Source: Sulfurimonas sp. UBA2011
GTDB taxonomy: Bacteria; Campylobacterota; Campylobacteria; Campylobacterales; Sulfurimonadaceae
Reading direction: 5' to 3'
Assembly: GCA_002335055.1 (NCBI GenBank)
Contig: DDCH01000004.1
Location: 344,209 to 408,208, forward strand
DNA: 64,000 nucleotides
Part shown: positions 1-8,469 of the stretch, in pieces
Position numbering within the stretch: the first letter of the stretch is position 1
Layout of the letters: each line of letters opens with the position of its first letter
Translations under genes and position numbers: made by a program
The notes under the pieces: generated by a model
The model's input: the letters and a program-made list of their open reading frames with translations, nothing else
Database searches by the model: none
What the model was told of the DNA's origin: nothing

Positions 1-36
1 TCCAAATAGTTTAATAGTAAGAAACCAAGGATAAAT

Positions 37-960
37 ATGGATTATATAGTTTTTTTAGCTGCGATGGCTGCACTAATATTTGGAGCGGACTTCATCATTA
101 AAGAGTCTGAGCGTATAGCTCTTCATTTTAATATCTCTCATTTTGTTATCGGTGCTACTCTTGTAGCATTTGGAACTAGCTTACCTGAGATGGCAGCTTC
201 TATGATGGCTGCCTCACAAGGCAAGAGTGATATGGCAGTTGCTAATGTACTTGGAAGTGTTATCTTTAATATTACTCTAGTACTTGGTTTAGTTCTTTTT
301 ATAGCAAAGTCTATGAAACCTGAACGCGACTTATTCTCAAAAGATAGTGCCTGGGTTGTAGTGCCTGTTGTGATTTTTTTACTTATGATTCAAGATGGTG
401 TTATTGGCAGAGTAGATGGAATCATCTTTCTTCTTCTCATGATTTCATACCTTATTTTCTTATTTACAAGTTCAAAAGATGACTTAGAAGGTGAGATTGA
501 TGAGAGTTTAACACAGAAGTTTAACTGGTCTAAAACACTAGTTTTACTTACTATTGGTTTTATCTTTACTATAGGTGGTGCAAACTTTGTCATAGAGAGT
601 GGTACAAGCATAGCTAGAAGCCTAGAGGTGAGTGAATGGATTATAGGTCTGTTTCTTATATCACTTGGAACTTCTCTTCCTGAACTAGTAGTATCACTTG
701 TTGCTATTAAAAAAGGTAACTCTGACATAAGTATAGGAAATATTATTGGTTCGAATGTAGCAAACTTTTCTATGGTAATTGGTGCCTCGTCTCTTATTCA
801 TCCACTTATAGTTAACATTCAGGATAATAGTTTTGATATTTTTATAATGGTAGCTGCATCACTTACTCTACTTTTTATCCTAGCAAACAAGCTCTACAAC
901 AAAGCAGGTGCAATTTTCCTTTTTGCTATCCTCGCTCTTTTTATACAAAACAGCTTTTAG
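37..960 (+). CDS. Calcium/sodium antiporter (CaCA/YrbG family)
   Basis: A 307-aa polytopic inner-membrane protein that probably exchanges Na+ (or H+) for Ca2+. It has the inverted duplication of the CaCA superfamily. Repeat 1 (about residues 1-100) carries the motif GTSLPEMAAS with a downstream GSVIFNI; repeat 2 (about residues 170-270) carries GTSLPELVVS and GSNVANF. The acidic residue of each GTSLPE motif is the expected cation ligand. The length is normal for YrbG-type prokaryotic exchangers. The ATG at 37 follows AAGGAT. The gene is monocistronic and converges on mrdA, with a hairpin at its stop codon. Family assignment is firm; the transported ion is inferred. Confidence 0.92.
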   Translation: MDYIVFLAAMAALIFGADFIIKESERIALHFNISHFVIGATLVAFGTSLPEMAASMMAASQGKSDMAVANVLGSVIFNITLVLGLVLFIAKSMKPERDLFSKDSAWVVVPVVIFLLMIQDGVIGRVDGIIFLLLMISYLIFLFTSSKDDLEGEIDESLTQKFNWSKTLVLLTIGFIFTIGGANFVIESGTSIARSLEVSEWIIGLFLISLGTSLPELVVSLVAIKKGNSDISIGNIIGSNVANFSMVIGASSLIHPLIVNIQDNSFDIFIMVAASLTLLFILANKLYNKAGAIFLFAILALFIQNSF

Positions 961-967
961 GCTGTTT
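948..967. terminator. Bidirectional hairpin terminator candidate
   Basis: A 7-bp perfect stem (AAACAGC / GCTGTTT, 6-nt loop) overlaps the antiporter stop codon and is followed by a T-rich tract. It lies between convergent genes (antiporter on plus, mrdA on minus), so it could serve both. Confidence 0.55.
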
Positions 968-993
968 CTTTAGAAAACATTTTTTTAGAGAGT

Positions 994-2778
994 TTACTTT
1001 TTAATATACTCAAGCTCTAAGAGCTTGTTGTAAATATCTGATACTATTGCTCCCGCTGCATGACCACCATGCCCTCCATGCTCAACCATAACCATCACAA
1101 CATACTGAGGATTTTTATAAGGACCATAAGATGTAAACCAAGCATGAGAACGATTATAGTGAGCCATTTCATGTTCTAGTTGTCTTTTTTTAATATCTTG
1201 TTTGATCGCTACAACCTGTGCTGTACCTGTTTTACCAGCGATGATAACCTTAGAATGCAGGTAAGATGTTGCTGTTCCCTTTAGGTTATTACAAACTTCA
1301 TACATAGCCTTTTGAATTACAGGGAGTTGTTTTTTTTCTTTCTCATTTAAAACATTTTTATATTTATCTTCATACTTTTTACCATTAATCTCATATGCAA
1401 GATGGGGAGTTGGTACTCTTCCTGTAGCGATAAAAGCCGTTTGCTGTGCAATCTGAAGTGGTGTGACAAGGAAATCACCCTGCCCAATGGACATATTAGC
1501 AGTTTCACCGATATTCCATATTTTATTATACTTTTTTAGTTTCCATTCACGTGAAGGTACTACTCCCATAAACTCATACGGTAAGTCTATACCAGTCTTT
1601 TTACTAAAACCATAACGCTTAAGTCCAGTACTCATTTTACGGTTACCGAGGATAAGGCTTCCCTTATAAAAAAAGTCATCACAGCTCTCACGAATTGCCT
1701 TATTTATATCCGTATGCCTATGCCCTTTTCTCTTCCAACATCTAAAAGTACGTCCCCCTAAAGGAAGTGAAGACCTACAGTCTACACCCCATTTACTGGA
1801 TAGATCAGTTGAAATATATAAAAGTCCTAACATTGGTTTAATTGTTGAGCCTGGTGGATATAAACCATGAATTAATTTGTTTGTAAAGGGATGATCCATA
1901 CTAGAAGATAAACTATCATACATTTTATATGACACTCCTAATACAAACATATTGAGATTATAGTTAGGAAAACTTCCTGCTGCAAGGATGGAACCATTAA
2001 CATCCATCACAACCATTGCACCAACCTTCCCTTCAAAAAGCTTAGACATATAAGTTTGTAATTCCATATCAATAGTTAACTTTAGCTTTTTATCTTCATC
2101 CGCTTTGACATAACTGAGCTGGGCTACTTCTTGATTACTTGCATTTACTTGGACTTTACGTATTCCTGATTTTCCTTGTAGGTAGTTGTTATAGTACTTT
2201 TCTATACCTGTTTTTCCGATATAACCAATGAGTCCAAGAAGTTTATCCTTGCCTATTTCCTTTTTATTTGCACGTGACACATAACCTACCATATGTGCAG
2301 CAATATTTTTATAAGGGTAGTAACGCTTTGGAGCTGGGATAATTTTAATATTTTCTCTAAGGTTTAGGATTGAATAGACTGGTAAAATCTCATCATAAGG
2401 TACAAAGTGCACTATGTCTATATAGTTATGGTTGTAATATGACTCTTTTTTCTTGTAGTTTTTTAGCATAGTTTCTATACTAAGGGAAGGAAGAATTTTT
2501 TTGAGTGTTTGCATCTCTTGATTTAGCACTTCTTTATTCTTTTTACCAGTTAAGTGTGGTGCAAGTTGTAGTCTAAAACCTAACTTATTTATAGCAATGG
2601 GTCTATCTTTTATATCAACTATTTCTCCCCGAACCGGCACTATTTTTTCATACTTGATTGTATTTTCTTCAGATAGTTTTACATAATGACTATGAGAGTT
2701 TATACTGAGGAAAAAAACTCTTACCGTTAAGGCTAACCATGTTGAGGCAAAAAAAAAGATTATTAGTTTATTTTTCAT
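994..2778 (-). CDS. mrdA: Penicillin-binding protein 2 (peptidoglycan transpeptidase)
   Basis: Class B PBP2 of the elongasome, 594 aa. There is an N-terminal transmembrane anchor (about residues 5-26), a dimerisation/pedestal domain (about 40-225) and a transpeptidase domain. The active-site motifs are visible: STIK (S311, K314), SCD at 365-367 and KTG in GKTGTAQ near residue 526. Its role is to cross-link periplasmic peptidoglycan during side-wall growth. The ATG overlaps the stop codon of the upstream MreD-like gene in an ATGA arrangement, so translation is probably coupled. A 40-bp palindrome ends 18 nt before the start codon. It is the last gene of the long minus-strand envelope operon. 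Confidence 0.95.
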   Translation of the reverse strand: MKNKLIIFFFASTWLALTVRVFFLSINSHSHYVKLSEENTIKYEKIVPVRGEIVDIKDRPIAINKLGFRLQLAPHLTGKKNKEVLNQEMQTLKKILPSLSIETMLKNYKKKESYYNHNYIDIVHFVPYDEILPVYSILNLRENIKIIPAPKRYYPYKNIAAHMVGYVSRANKKEIGKDKLLGLIGYIGKTGIEKYYNNYLQGKSGIRKVQVNASNQEVAQLSYVKADEDKKLKLTIDMELQTYMSKLFEGKVGAMVVMDVNGSILAAGSFPNYNLNMFVLGVSYKMYDSLSSSMDHPFTNKLIHGLYPPGSTIKPMLGLLYISTDLSSKWGVDCRSSLPLGGRTFRCWKRKGHRHTDINKAIRESCDDFFYKGSLILGNRKMSTGLKRYGFSKKTGIDLPYEFMGVVPSREWKLKKYNKIWNIGETANMSIGQGDFLVTPLQIAQQTAFIATGRVPTPHLAYEINGKKYEDKYKNVLNEKEKKQLPVIQKAMYEVCNNLKGTATSYLHSKVIIAGKTGTAQVVAIKQDIKKRQLEHEMAHYNRSHAWFTSYGPYKNPQYVVMVMVEHGGHGGHAAGAIVSDIYNKLLELEYIKK

Positions 2779-3227
2779 AATATACTCAGTAATAAAAATT
2801 CAATTACTATATAGTATACTATATAGTAATTGAATTCAGGGGACGATAAAAGAAAGATACTAGACATCAAAGAAAGGAATAAAAAGTAACCTATATAAGC
2901 TATCAAAACATTTGAGAGTTTTATACACCAAGGACAAAAAAAGTTTTGATTTATTTTAGGCATTATAAATTTATATATGAAATAAAAGTATATGATTGAG
3001 CTAAAGAGCATATACCCATGGTTTGATTCAAAAATGACAAGACAAAAGGATAAAATCAATATACAAGAATAGTCATTACGAGCGAGTGATCTTGTTAAAA
3101 GTACAAACAGTACTGCTAACATAGGTGTTAAGTATGAGTGTATACTACTCAAAGAGCTATACAGTACAAAGATAACTATGTAAGCAATAAGCTCTACAGA
3201 GTTTTGATGAGTGATACTTCGTTGCAT
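2775..3227 (-). CDS. Small integral membrane protein, MreD-like
   Basis: A 150-aa very hydrophobic protein with about five predicted transmembrane helices. I do not recognise it by motif. Its size, topology and place directly upstream of and overlapping mrdA match MreD, the membrane partner of the rod-shape complex, and a membrane protein occupies the same place next to the PBP gene in Campylobacter jejuni (from memory). MreD function is therefore inferred from context only. Its N-terminus overlaps the end of the GNAT gene by 34 bp. Its C-terminal codons are made of a perfect 40-bp palindrome encoding the symmetrical peptide EFNYYIVYYIVIEF. Confidence 0.7.
   Translation of the reverse strand: MQRSITHQNSVELIAYIVIFVLYSSLSSIHSYLTPMLAVLFVLLTRSLARNDYSCILILSFCLVIFESNHGYMLFSSIIYFYFIYKFIMPKINQNFFCPWCIKLSNVLIAYIGYFLFLSLMSSIFLLSSPEFNYYIVYYIVIEFLLLSIL
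2797..2836. repeat. Perfect 40-bp palindrome upstream of mrdA
   Basis: Each 20-nt half is the exact reverse complement of the other (half begins AATTCAATTACT, centre TAGTA|TACTA between 2816 and 2817). In mRNA it would fold into an 18-bp stem with a 4-nt loop. It lies inside the 3' end of the MreD-like gene, 18 nt before the mrdA start codon. Confidence 0.9.
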
Positions 3228-3679
3228 ATTGGAAAGTGTTTACATTTAATACAATCAGCCCAAATCTTATGTTCTGGGAGGGACTCTTTTGGAATTTCAA
3301 CAAAGCCTAAGCGTTCAAAAAATGCTTGTTTGTAAGTAAGGCTAAGTACTCTTCTTATACCTAAAGAAGAAGCTTCTTCTAGTGCTTTTTTCACTAAGTT
3401 CTCGCCTATTTTCTGACCACGAATACCATCTTTTACTATAAGAGAACGTACTTCTGCTAAATCTGTTGTGTGAATGTGTAAAGCAGTAAAACCAACAAGT
3501 TCCCCTTCTTTATACGCGAGTGTATAAGAACGAATATTTGTCGCTATTTCATCTTCACTTCTATCGAGTATTACACCACTCTCTATTTCAGGAAGTATCA
3601 ACTCTCGCATTTCATGAATTGTTGCAAGAGTTGCTTTCTCATAGTTAATCTTCACTATCACTATCGCTTTCATTTTCAT
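3194..3679 (-). CDS. GNAT N-acetyltransferase, short N-acetylglutamate synthase-like
   Basis: A 161-aa GNAT-fold acetyltransferase. The acetyl-CoA loop is visible in VKDGIRGQKIGENLVKKA (about residues 82-99), and FFERLGFVEI follows the last strand. The C-terminus has a Cys cluster, CIKCKHFPIC, seen in the stand-alone ArgA-like synthases of epsilonproteobacteria, which acetylate glutamate in the first step of arginine synthesis. Substrate assignment is inferred. The listed start overlaps engB by 35 bp; a GTG giving VKINYEK about eight codons later would shrink the overlap and looks more natural as the first beta strand. It lies between engB and the MreD-like gene. Confidence 0.75.
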   Translation of the reverse strand: MKMKAIVIVKINYEKATLATIHEMRELILPEIESGVILDRSEDEIATNIRSYTLAYKEGELVGFTALHIHTTDLAEVRSLIVKDGIRGQKIGENLVKKALEEASSLGIRRVLSLTYKQAFFERLGFVEIPKESLPEHKIWADCIKCKHFPICNEVSLIKTL

Positions 3680-4283
3680 TTTCTAATAATATATCGTGGA
3701 TTACCTTATTTACTTTATGTGTTCCTTTTTTCTTTGAACTTGAGACTGTCATTGCATGTGGAAACTCACGTCTTAATGCACTTTGCTCTTTTTGATTGAG
3801 TTTATCTATTTTAGTAAATATTTGTAAAATTACTTGGTTTTCTCTTACATGTTCAAAAAGGAATTCACTTACTTGTGTATCAATATCTAAGTGAGGATGT
3901 CTACAATCAATAAGATGTATAAAAAGTTTTATCTGCGTACGTTCGGCAATGTAATCAGTTAAGTTTTTTTCCCAGTCATGCTTAATAGACTTAGAAACTT
4001 TTGCATATCCAAAACCTGGTAAGTCAACAAACTTTGCTAAGAGTTTTTTGTTTTCATTATCTCTGTCTATAAATGTCACATCAAAGTAGTTAATTAGTCT
4101 TGTTTTACCTGGAGTTGACGATACTTTAGCTAAACCTTTGTGGTTTGTTAAAGCATTAAGTAGGGAACTTTTTCCTACATTCGAGCGTGCCATAAAAACA
4201 ACTTCATTTTGTTCCTCTGACTCTGGGGCCGAGGCAACATTTGGTGCTGATGTTATAAACTTTGCTTCTACTATTTCTACCAT
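3645..4283 (-). CDS. engB: Ribosome biogenesis GTP-binding protein EngB/YsxC
   Basis: A 212-aa TRAFAC-class GTPase that assists 50S subunit assembly. The G motifs are in order: G1 ARSNVGKSSLLN (about residues 32-43), G2 STPGKTRLIN, G3 DLPGFGYAKVSK (DxPG form typical of YihA), G4 TKID (in IFTKIDKLN) and G5 SSSKKKG. The acidic, Ser-rich tail (ENESDSDSED) is a species-specific extension. The start ATG overlaps the lptA stop by one base. The order lptA-engB is shared with Campylobacter. Assignment is firm. Confidence 0.95.
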   Translation of the reverse strand: MVEIVEAKFITSAPNVASAPESEEQNEVVFMARSNVGKSSLLNALTNHKGLAKVSSTPGKTRLINYFDVTFIDRDNENKKLLAKFVDLPGFGYAKVSKSIKHDWEKNLTDYIAERTQIKLFIHLIDCRHPHLDIDTQVSEFLFEHVRENQVILQIFTKIDKLNQKEQSALRREFPHAMTVSSSKKKGTHKVNKVIHDILLENENESDSDSED

Positions 4284-4765
4284 TACTTTTTCTCCTCTTG
4301 ATTCGAATCATCTGCTATATTAAATATCATAATTACTGGTTCCTTTTTAAGACCTTTGGCATGAGCTTCTCCAGTTATTACATTAAGAATAACTTCATCA
4401 CCTAGAATCTCTTTCTTTTTATCTATTTGTTTGAGATAAACATTTGTGTAAAAGTAGTATTCTTTTTTCTCTGGAAGGTAGATCACCTTACCAGCAGTTC
4501 CTCTGTATCTAGCCCCTTCTTTTGTTAGTATTTTAAAAGAGACATCTCCAAGTGCTATAAACTTTGTTGGTTGGTTTTTTGCATCAGTATATATAGTAAC
4601 CTTAGATGCATTTAGTTCATCATTTTTTTTGATTATGCTTACATGGCCTTCAAAGATAGAAATACCCTTAGTCTGATCAGTATCAAAAGCATCTGCTATG
4701 ATTTTCAATTCTTGTGAGAACAAGAAGTTACTTAAAAAAAATGTTATTATAAATATATATCTCAT
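4283..4765 (-). CDS. lptA: LPS-assembly periplasmic bridge protein LptA
   Basis: A 160-aa exported protein (signal peptide about residues 1-17, cleavage near FLFSQ) with the OstA/LptA beta-jellyroll pattern: DAFDTDQTKGISIFEGHVSI, then the repeating strands ASKVTIYTD and ALGDVSFKI. It forms the bridge carrying lipopolysaccharide across the periplasm between LptC and LptD. Its start codon overlaps the end of lptC by 4 bp, as expected for co-translated partners of one complex. Confidence 0.9.
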   Translation of the reverse strand: MRYIFIITFFLSNFLFSQELKIIADAFDTDQTKGISIFEGHVSIIKKNDELNASKVTIYTDAKNQPTKFIALGDVSFKILTKEGARYRGTAGKVIYLPEKKEYYFYTNVYLKQIDKKKEILGDEVILNVITGEAHAKGLKKEPVIMIFNIADDSNQEEKK

Positions 4766-5241
4766 ATTTTACTCTCTTTGAGTTGGTATTGAACTGTTAC
4801 TTGTTTAGACTTCATAGTATTGTTTATCGAGTCATATACAAAAGAAGCCCCTCTCATACTATTTTTATCTCGATGTGCTAAGTAATCATCTTGTGTTTGT
4901 GCTATAGAGTTTTTTGTATTATAGTTAAGCGTATCAGACTCAAATGTAAGCCCATCCTCTCTTTCATACAATACATTGCCTTTTAAATCTATGATATTAT
5001 TTTTATATATTCCATTATCTGCTTGCATATTTGAGATGAATTCTTTAGAATTGTCAGTAAAGTTGACATCATCTACAATATATCTCTCAGTATACCTAAG
5101 AGCTTTACTACCAGCCATAATTGTCTGTAATCCTGTACTTTCTAGTTCATACATAACAAAACTACCCATCGTGAGAACTGGAACATCACCAAACTCTTGC
5201 TGTTTGATTTTGAGAGGTTGAAAAAGTATGTATATCAACAT
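4762..5241 (-). CDS. lptC: LPS export protein LptC (start probably further upstream)
   Basis: LptC is the bitopic inner-membrane protein that passes LPS from LptB2FG to LptA. The body shows the LptC strand pattern (ADNGIYKNNIIDLKGNVLYEREDGLTFES). The only ATG, at 5241, cuts the membrane anchor in half and has no Shine-Dalgarno. Reading upstream to the kdsC stop adds INININIFFISIFSAL and restores a full helix, but no ATG, GTG or TTG occurs there. An ATT codon at 5283 lies 6 nt downstream of AAGGGG, so initiation at ATT (14 codons earlier) is likely. Coordinates given are for the ATG form. Confidence 0.85.
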   Translation of the reverse strand: MLIYILFQPLKIKQQEFGDVPVLTMGSFVMYELESTGLQTIMAGSKALRYTERYIVDDVNFTDNSKEFISNMQADNGIYKNNIIDLKGNVLYEREDGLTFESDTLNYNTKNSIAQTQDDYLAHRDKNSMRGASFVYDSINNTMKSKQVTVQYQLKESKI

Positions 5242-5286
5242 TAGTGCACTAAAAATGGAGATAAAAAATATATTTATATTAATAAT

Positions 5287-5787
5287 CTACCCCTTAGTCC
5301 AAACAGATAAAAATTCCTCTCGTTGGTCATTCTCATCTACTAAAATATCTATCATCTCTCTAACTGCTCCATGCCCACCCTTGCTTAAAAGAGTAGTATC
5401 AACAAGACAACGTATCTCTCTTACTCCATTAGCAGGTGTAAAACTACGACCAGCAAGACTCAGCATATTATAGTCGTTTAAGTCATCACCAATCGCCGCA
5501 ACTTCAAACATACGCAAACCTAAAGAGTCTATGATTTCTTTTATAACTCTATCTTTGTCTTTTATGCCTTGATGTAAGTTCTCTATACCTAGCTCCTTTG
5601 CTCTGCGCTTAACTATCTCAGACTTACGCCCAGTAATGATAGCGACTTGGTGTCCGAGTTTAATCCAAGTAGTGATACCTAAACCATCTTTAACATTAAA
5701 AGTCTTACTCTCAATACCATCGTTTGAGTATGTAAGACCTCCATCGCTAAGACAGCCATCAACATCTAAAACAAGCAGTTTAATCAT
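5287..5787 (-). CDS. kdsC: 3-deoxy-D-manno-octulosonate 8-phosphate phosphatase KdsC
   Basis: A 166-aa HAD-superfamily phosphatase that removes phosphate from KDO-8-P, giving KDO for the LPS inner core. Motif I is DVDGCLSDG (D8, D10), motif II is the Thr of IITGR, and motif IV is GDDLNDYNML. It lacks a large cap domain, as usual for tetrameric KdsC. The start overlaps the hisB stop by 4 bp. Grouping with lptC and lptA makes this an LPS synthesis and export unit. Confidence 0.93.
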   Translation of the reverse strand: MIKLLVLDVDGCLSDGGLTYSNDGIESKTFNVKDGLGITTWIKLGHQVAIITGRKSEIVKRRAKELGIENLHQGIKDKDRVIKEIIDSLGLRMFEVAAIGDDLNDYNMLSLAGRSFTPANGVREIRCLVDTTLLSKGGHGAVREMIDILVDENDQREEFLSVWTKG

Positions 5788-6356
5788 AAAGTACCTTTTG
5801 TACTTGGTGTTCCTATACGCTCATTTTTTGTAGTAGCTCTACGAATAGCAACAGCTAAAGACTTAAATGCAGCCTCTATGATGTGGTGCTTGTTTTTTCC
5901 TCTTAGTTCTACTATATGTACTGATAGTCTTGCGTTGAGTACCACGGCACGGAAAAACTCTTCAACAAGTTCTGTATCAAAGTTTCCTACCTTACCTGTG
6001 GGTGAGAGTTCAAACACTAAAAATGGGCGGTTACTAAGATCTAAGTCACAAGAAACACAAGCTTCATCCATAACGATGTTAGCACTTCCAAAACGCTCCA
6101 TACCTTTAACAGGGTAAATAGCCTGAGCGATAAGTGAACCAAGAACGATACCGATATCTTCCACACTATGGTGGTCATCTATATGAGTATCTCCTTTACA
6201 GCTTACAGTGATGTCCATAAGTGAGTGTTTAGTAAAACTCTCAAGCATATGGTCTAAAAAACCAACACCTGTATTCATATCTGCTTTTCCTGTTCCGTTT
6301 AACTCTAAACTTACAGTGATGTCTGTCTCTTTTGTTGTTCTTGTTTTACTTATCAT
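5784..6356 (-). CDS. hisB: Imidazoleglycerol-phosphate dehydratase
   Basis: A 190-aa monofunctional HisB that converts imidazole glycerol phosphate to imidazole acetol phosphate in histidine synthesis. The manganese-binding repeats are visible: FLDHMLESFTKHS and DDHHSVEDIGI in the first half, and DLSNRPFL with NKHHIIEAAFKS in the second. There is no fused histidinol-phosphatase domain. It sits inside an envelope operon and overlaps kdsC by 4 bp; the link is positional rather than functional. Confidence 0.96.
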   Translation of the reverse strand: MISKTRTTKETDITVSLELNGTGKADMNTGVGFLDHMLESFTKHSLMDITVSCKGDTHIDDHHSVEDIGIVLGSLIAQAIYPVKGMERFGSANIVMDEACVSCDLDLSNRPFLVFELSPTGKVGNFDTELVEEFFRAVVLNARLSVHIVELRGKNKHHIIEAAFKSLAVAIRRATTKNERIGTPSTKGTL

Positions 6357-6358
6357 TA

Positions 6359-7183
6359 CTAGTCCTCTTTTATTATAAATGCTTTGTTGAAAATACTACT
6401 CTTTTTGTAGTCGCGTGCTTCTTGCTCACTCTTAAAACCAGTAAGTACCACTTTAAATATTCGTCCATTTGGAGTCTCTACATCTTTGATTATCGTTGTA
6501 TAACCATCTGTGTGGTCGTACTTCTCTTGAGTAGCTAAAGCTCCGTCTATCTTAGAAAAAGATGCAATTTGAAGGGCAAAGTTACCAACAGATTTTTTCT
6601 GTGGAGCTTTTTTCATCTCTTTTTTACTAGGGATTTTTCTCTTACCCTTTGTCTCAAAACCTAAGATCTCTAAAGTTACAGGTGCTGTTCCACGACCCAC
6701 CATATCTATCTCATGAGCTGCTTTGTTTGAGAGGTCTATGATTCGAGTAGCAATAAATGGACCCCTATCGTTAATGCGCACTATTGTAGTTAGACCATTT
6801 CTCTGGTTGGTTACTTTTACTATAGTGTTCATAGGCAAAGTTTTATGTGCTGCTGTCATACCGTACATATTGTAAGTCTCACCGTTTGATGTAAGTTTAC
6901 CGTGAAAATCAGGACCATACCAAGAGGCATTTCCTTTAAATGTATCTCCAACACTCACAACAGTTGGATAATACTTAATCCCACGAATCGTATAAGGTCT
7001 CATAGTAGGGTGTGAATAGTTTTTTTTATCTACAGTTGCACTATGTGCTGATTTATCTGAAGAGTATGACTTAACATAACCCTGTGAAGATACTGTATGC
7101 TTATACACACCTCTTCCTCTAGTACTACAAGCACTCATAAGTAGAACAAATGTAATTAAAACAAGAATATATAATTTATTCAT
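6359..7183 (-). CDS. rlpA: RlpA-family septal ring lytic transglycosylase lipoprotein
   Basis: A 274-aa lipoprotein (lipobox LLMSAC, lipidated C19). A double-psi beta-barrel at about residues 85-175 carries GNASWYGPDFHGKLTSNGE, AAHKTLPMNT and RINDRGPF, including the catalytic Asp of that motif. A C-terminal SPOR domain (about 205-274) binds denuded glycan at the septum. It cleaves peptidoglycan strands lacking stem peptides. It overlaps the upstream mltD gene by 8 bp, and both are murein hydrolases. Confidence 0.92.
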   Translation of the reverse strand: MNKLYILVLITFVLLMSACSTRGRGVYKHTVSSQGYVKSYSSDKSAHSATVDKKNYSHPTMRPYTIRGIKYYPTVVSVGDTFKGNASWYGPDFHGKLTSNGETYNMYGMTAAHKTLPMNTIVKVTNQRNGLTTIVRINDRGPFIATRIIDLSNKAAHEIDMVGRGTAPVTLEILGFETKGKRKIPSKKEMKKAPQKKSVGNFALQIASFSKIDGALATQEKYDHTDGYTTIIKDVETPNGRIFKVVLTGFKSEQEARDYKKSSIFNKAFIIKED

Positions 7184-8405
7184 AGATTTTTAACCTCTCT
7201 CCAACTTTGATAAGCGAGCCCTTTATCTGATTTTGAGACTTAAGGTTTCTTATACTCATTTTATGTGCACGTGATATTGACTCTAAAGAGTCTCCTCGTT
7301 TAACCATATAGTAGTTCCTCGTATTAAGCTTTTTTTTATGACTTGACTTTGCTATAGGTATGATAAGTTTTTGTTTTAGTCTTAAGTTGTTGTTTTTAAG
7401 ATGGTTAAAGTCTTTGATGACTCTATATGAAACGCCATACTTGTTTCCAATATACGAGAGGTTATCACCACTTTTTACTACATGTATTTTATAGATGTTT
7501 TGCATAGGTGCTTTGTAATACTTGCGTTTAAAGTCCGCTAACTTAATGTAGGGAATATACACATCATAAGTCTTTGCATACGGAGGTACGAAGTCATACT
7601 TTAGATGTCTGTTTAAGTTCTTTAAGTCTTTAAGTGGCATCTCTATAAGTTTTGCAACTCGCTTGAGTGACTCACCACTAGAAATCTTCACAGTCGAGAT
7701 TGAGTAAGCGTTTGCACGGTTAAGTAAGTGCTCATACTCACTAGATAAAAGATGTTGTTCATCTGTCCCAATAAGGGCTAACGCGACAATCTTTCTTATA
7801 TAGTTACGACTCTCTCTTGGAATGTACTTCTTATCTTTATTTAGTAAAACAGAAAGCTTATCAGTTCCTGCTTTTTTTATAGCATGGCTTAATCGACCAC
7901 CACCACAATTATAAGCGATTGCCGCTAAGTACCACTTACCAAAACGTTTATGAAGTGAAGAGAGATACTTTGCAGCTGCCTCAGTAGATTTAATAAGGTC
8001 TCGTCTCTCGTCCACATATTCATCAATTTCAAGGTTATAAACCCGTCCTGTTCTTGGCATGAACTGCCAAAGTCCAGCTGCTCTTTTAGGAGAGTATGCT
8101 CTAGTTTTAAAGTTTGACTCAGCCATAGCGAGGTAGAGAAATTCTTGAGGAACATTATATTTTGTGAGAGTATTTTTAATAGTAGGTATAAAAATGTATG
8201 CATTATCCATAGTTCTAAAAAAATGCTTACTTTTTTTAACAGAACTGTTTTTAGTGCGCATTTGATTCATTATGGGGTCATAAAGAAAAGATGGTTCTAT
8301 GTCAAAAGAGTCTAGAAGTGCTAACTCCTTGTTGAAGTTAGACTCATAGTTCAAGTTTGCAAAAAGAAACAAAGGAAAAAGAAGTGTTAAAAAATATCTA
8401 TACAT
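7176..8405 (-). CDS. mltD: Membrane-bound lytic murein transglycosylase D-like with two LysM domains
   Basis: A 409-aa exported protein (signal about residues 1-17). The lysozyme-like SLT domain at about 90-220 has the catalytic Glu in AMAESNF, then SPKRAAGLWQFMP and AIAYNCGGGRL. Two LysM glycan-binding domains follow at about 305-350 (HVVKSGDNLSYIGNKYGVS) and 365-409 (YMVKRGDSLESIS). It cleaves glycan strands between MurNAc and GlcNAc. No clear lipobox is visible, unlike E. coli MltD. It is co-transcribed with rlpA. Confidence 0.92.
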   Translation of the reverse strand: MYRYFLTLLFPLFLFANLNYESNFNKELALLDSFDIEPSFLYDPIMNQMRTKNSSVKKSKHFFRTMDNAYIFIPTIKNTLTKYNVPQEFLYLAMAESNFKTRAYSPKRAAGLWQFMPRTGRVYNLEIDEYVDERRDLIKSTEAAAKYLSSLHKRFGKWYLAAIAYNCGGGRLSHAIKKAGTDKLSVLLNKDKKYIPRESRNYIRKIVALALIGTDEQHLLSSEYEHLLNRANAYSISTVKISSGESLKRVAKLIEMPLKDLKNLNRHLKYDFVPPYAKTYDVYIPYIKLADFKRKYYKAPMQNIYKIHVVKSGDNLSYIGNKYGVSYRVIKDFNHLKNNNLRLKQKLIIPIAKSSHKKKLNTRNYYMVKRGDSLESISRAHKMSIRNLKSQNQIKGSLIKVGERLKIYE

Positions 8406-8469
8406 ATATAACTTTTTATTTTAATTTAAATAGATTTTATCTAAATTTATATTAAGCTATGATAAACAC

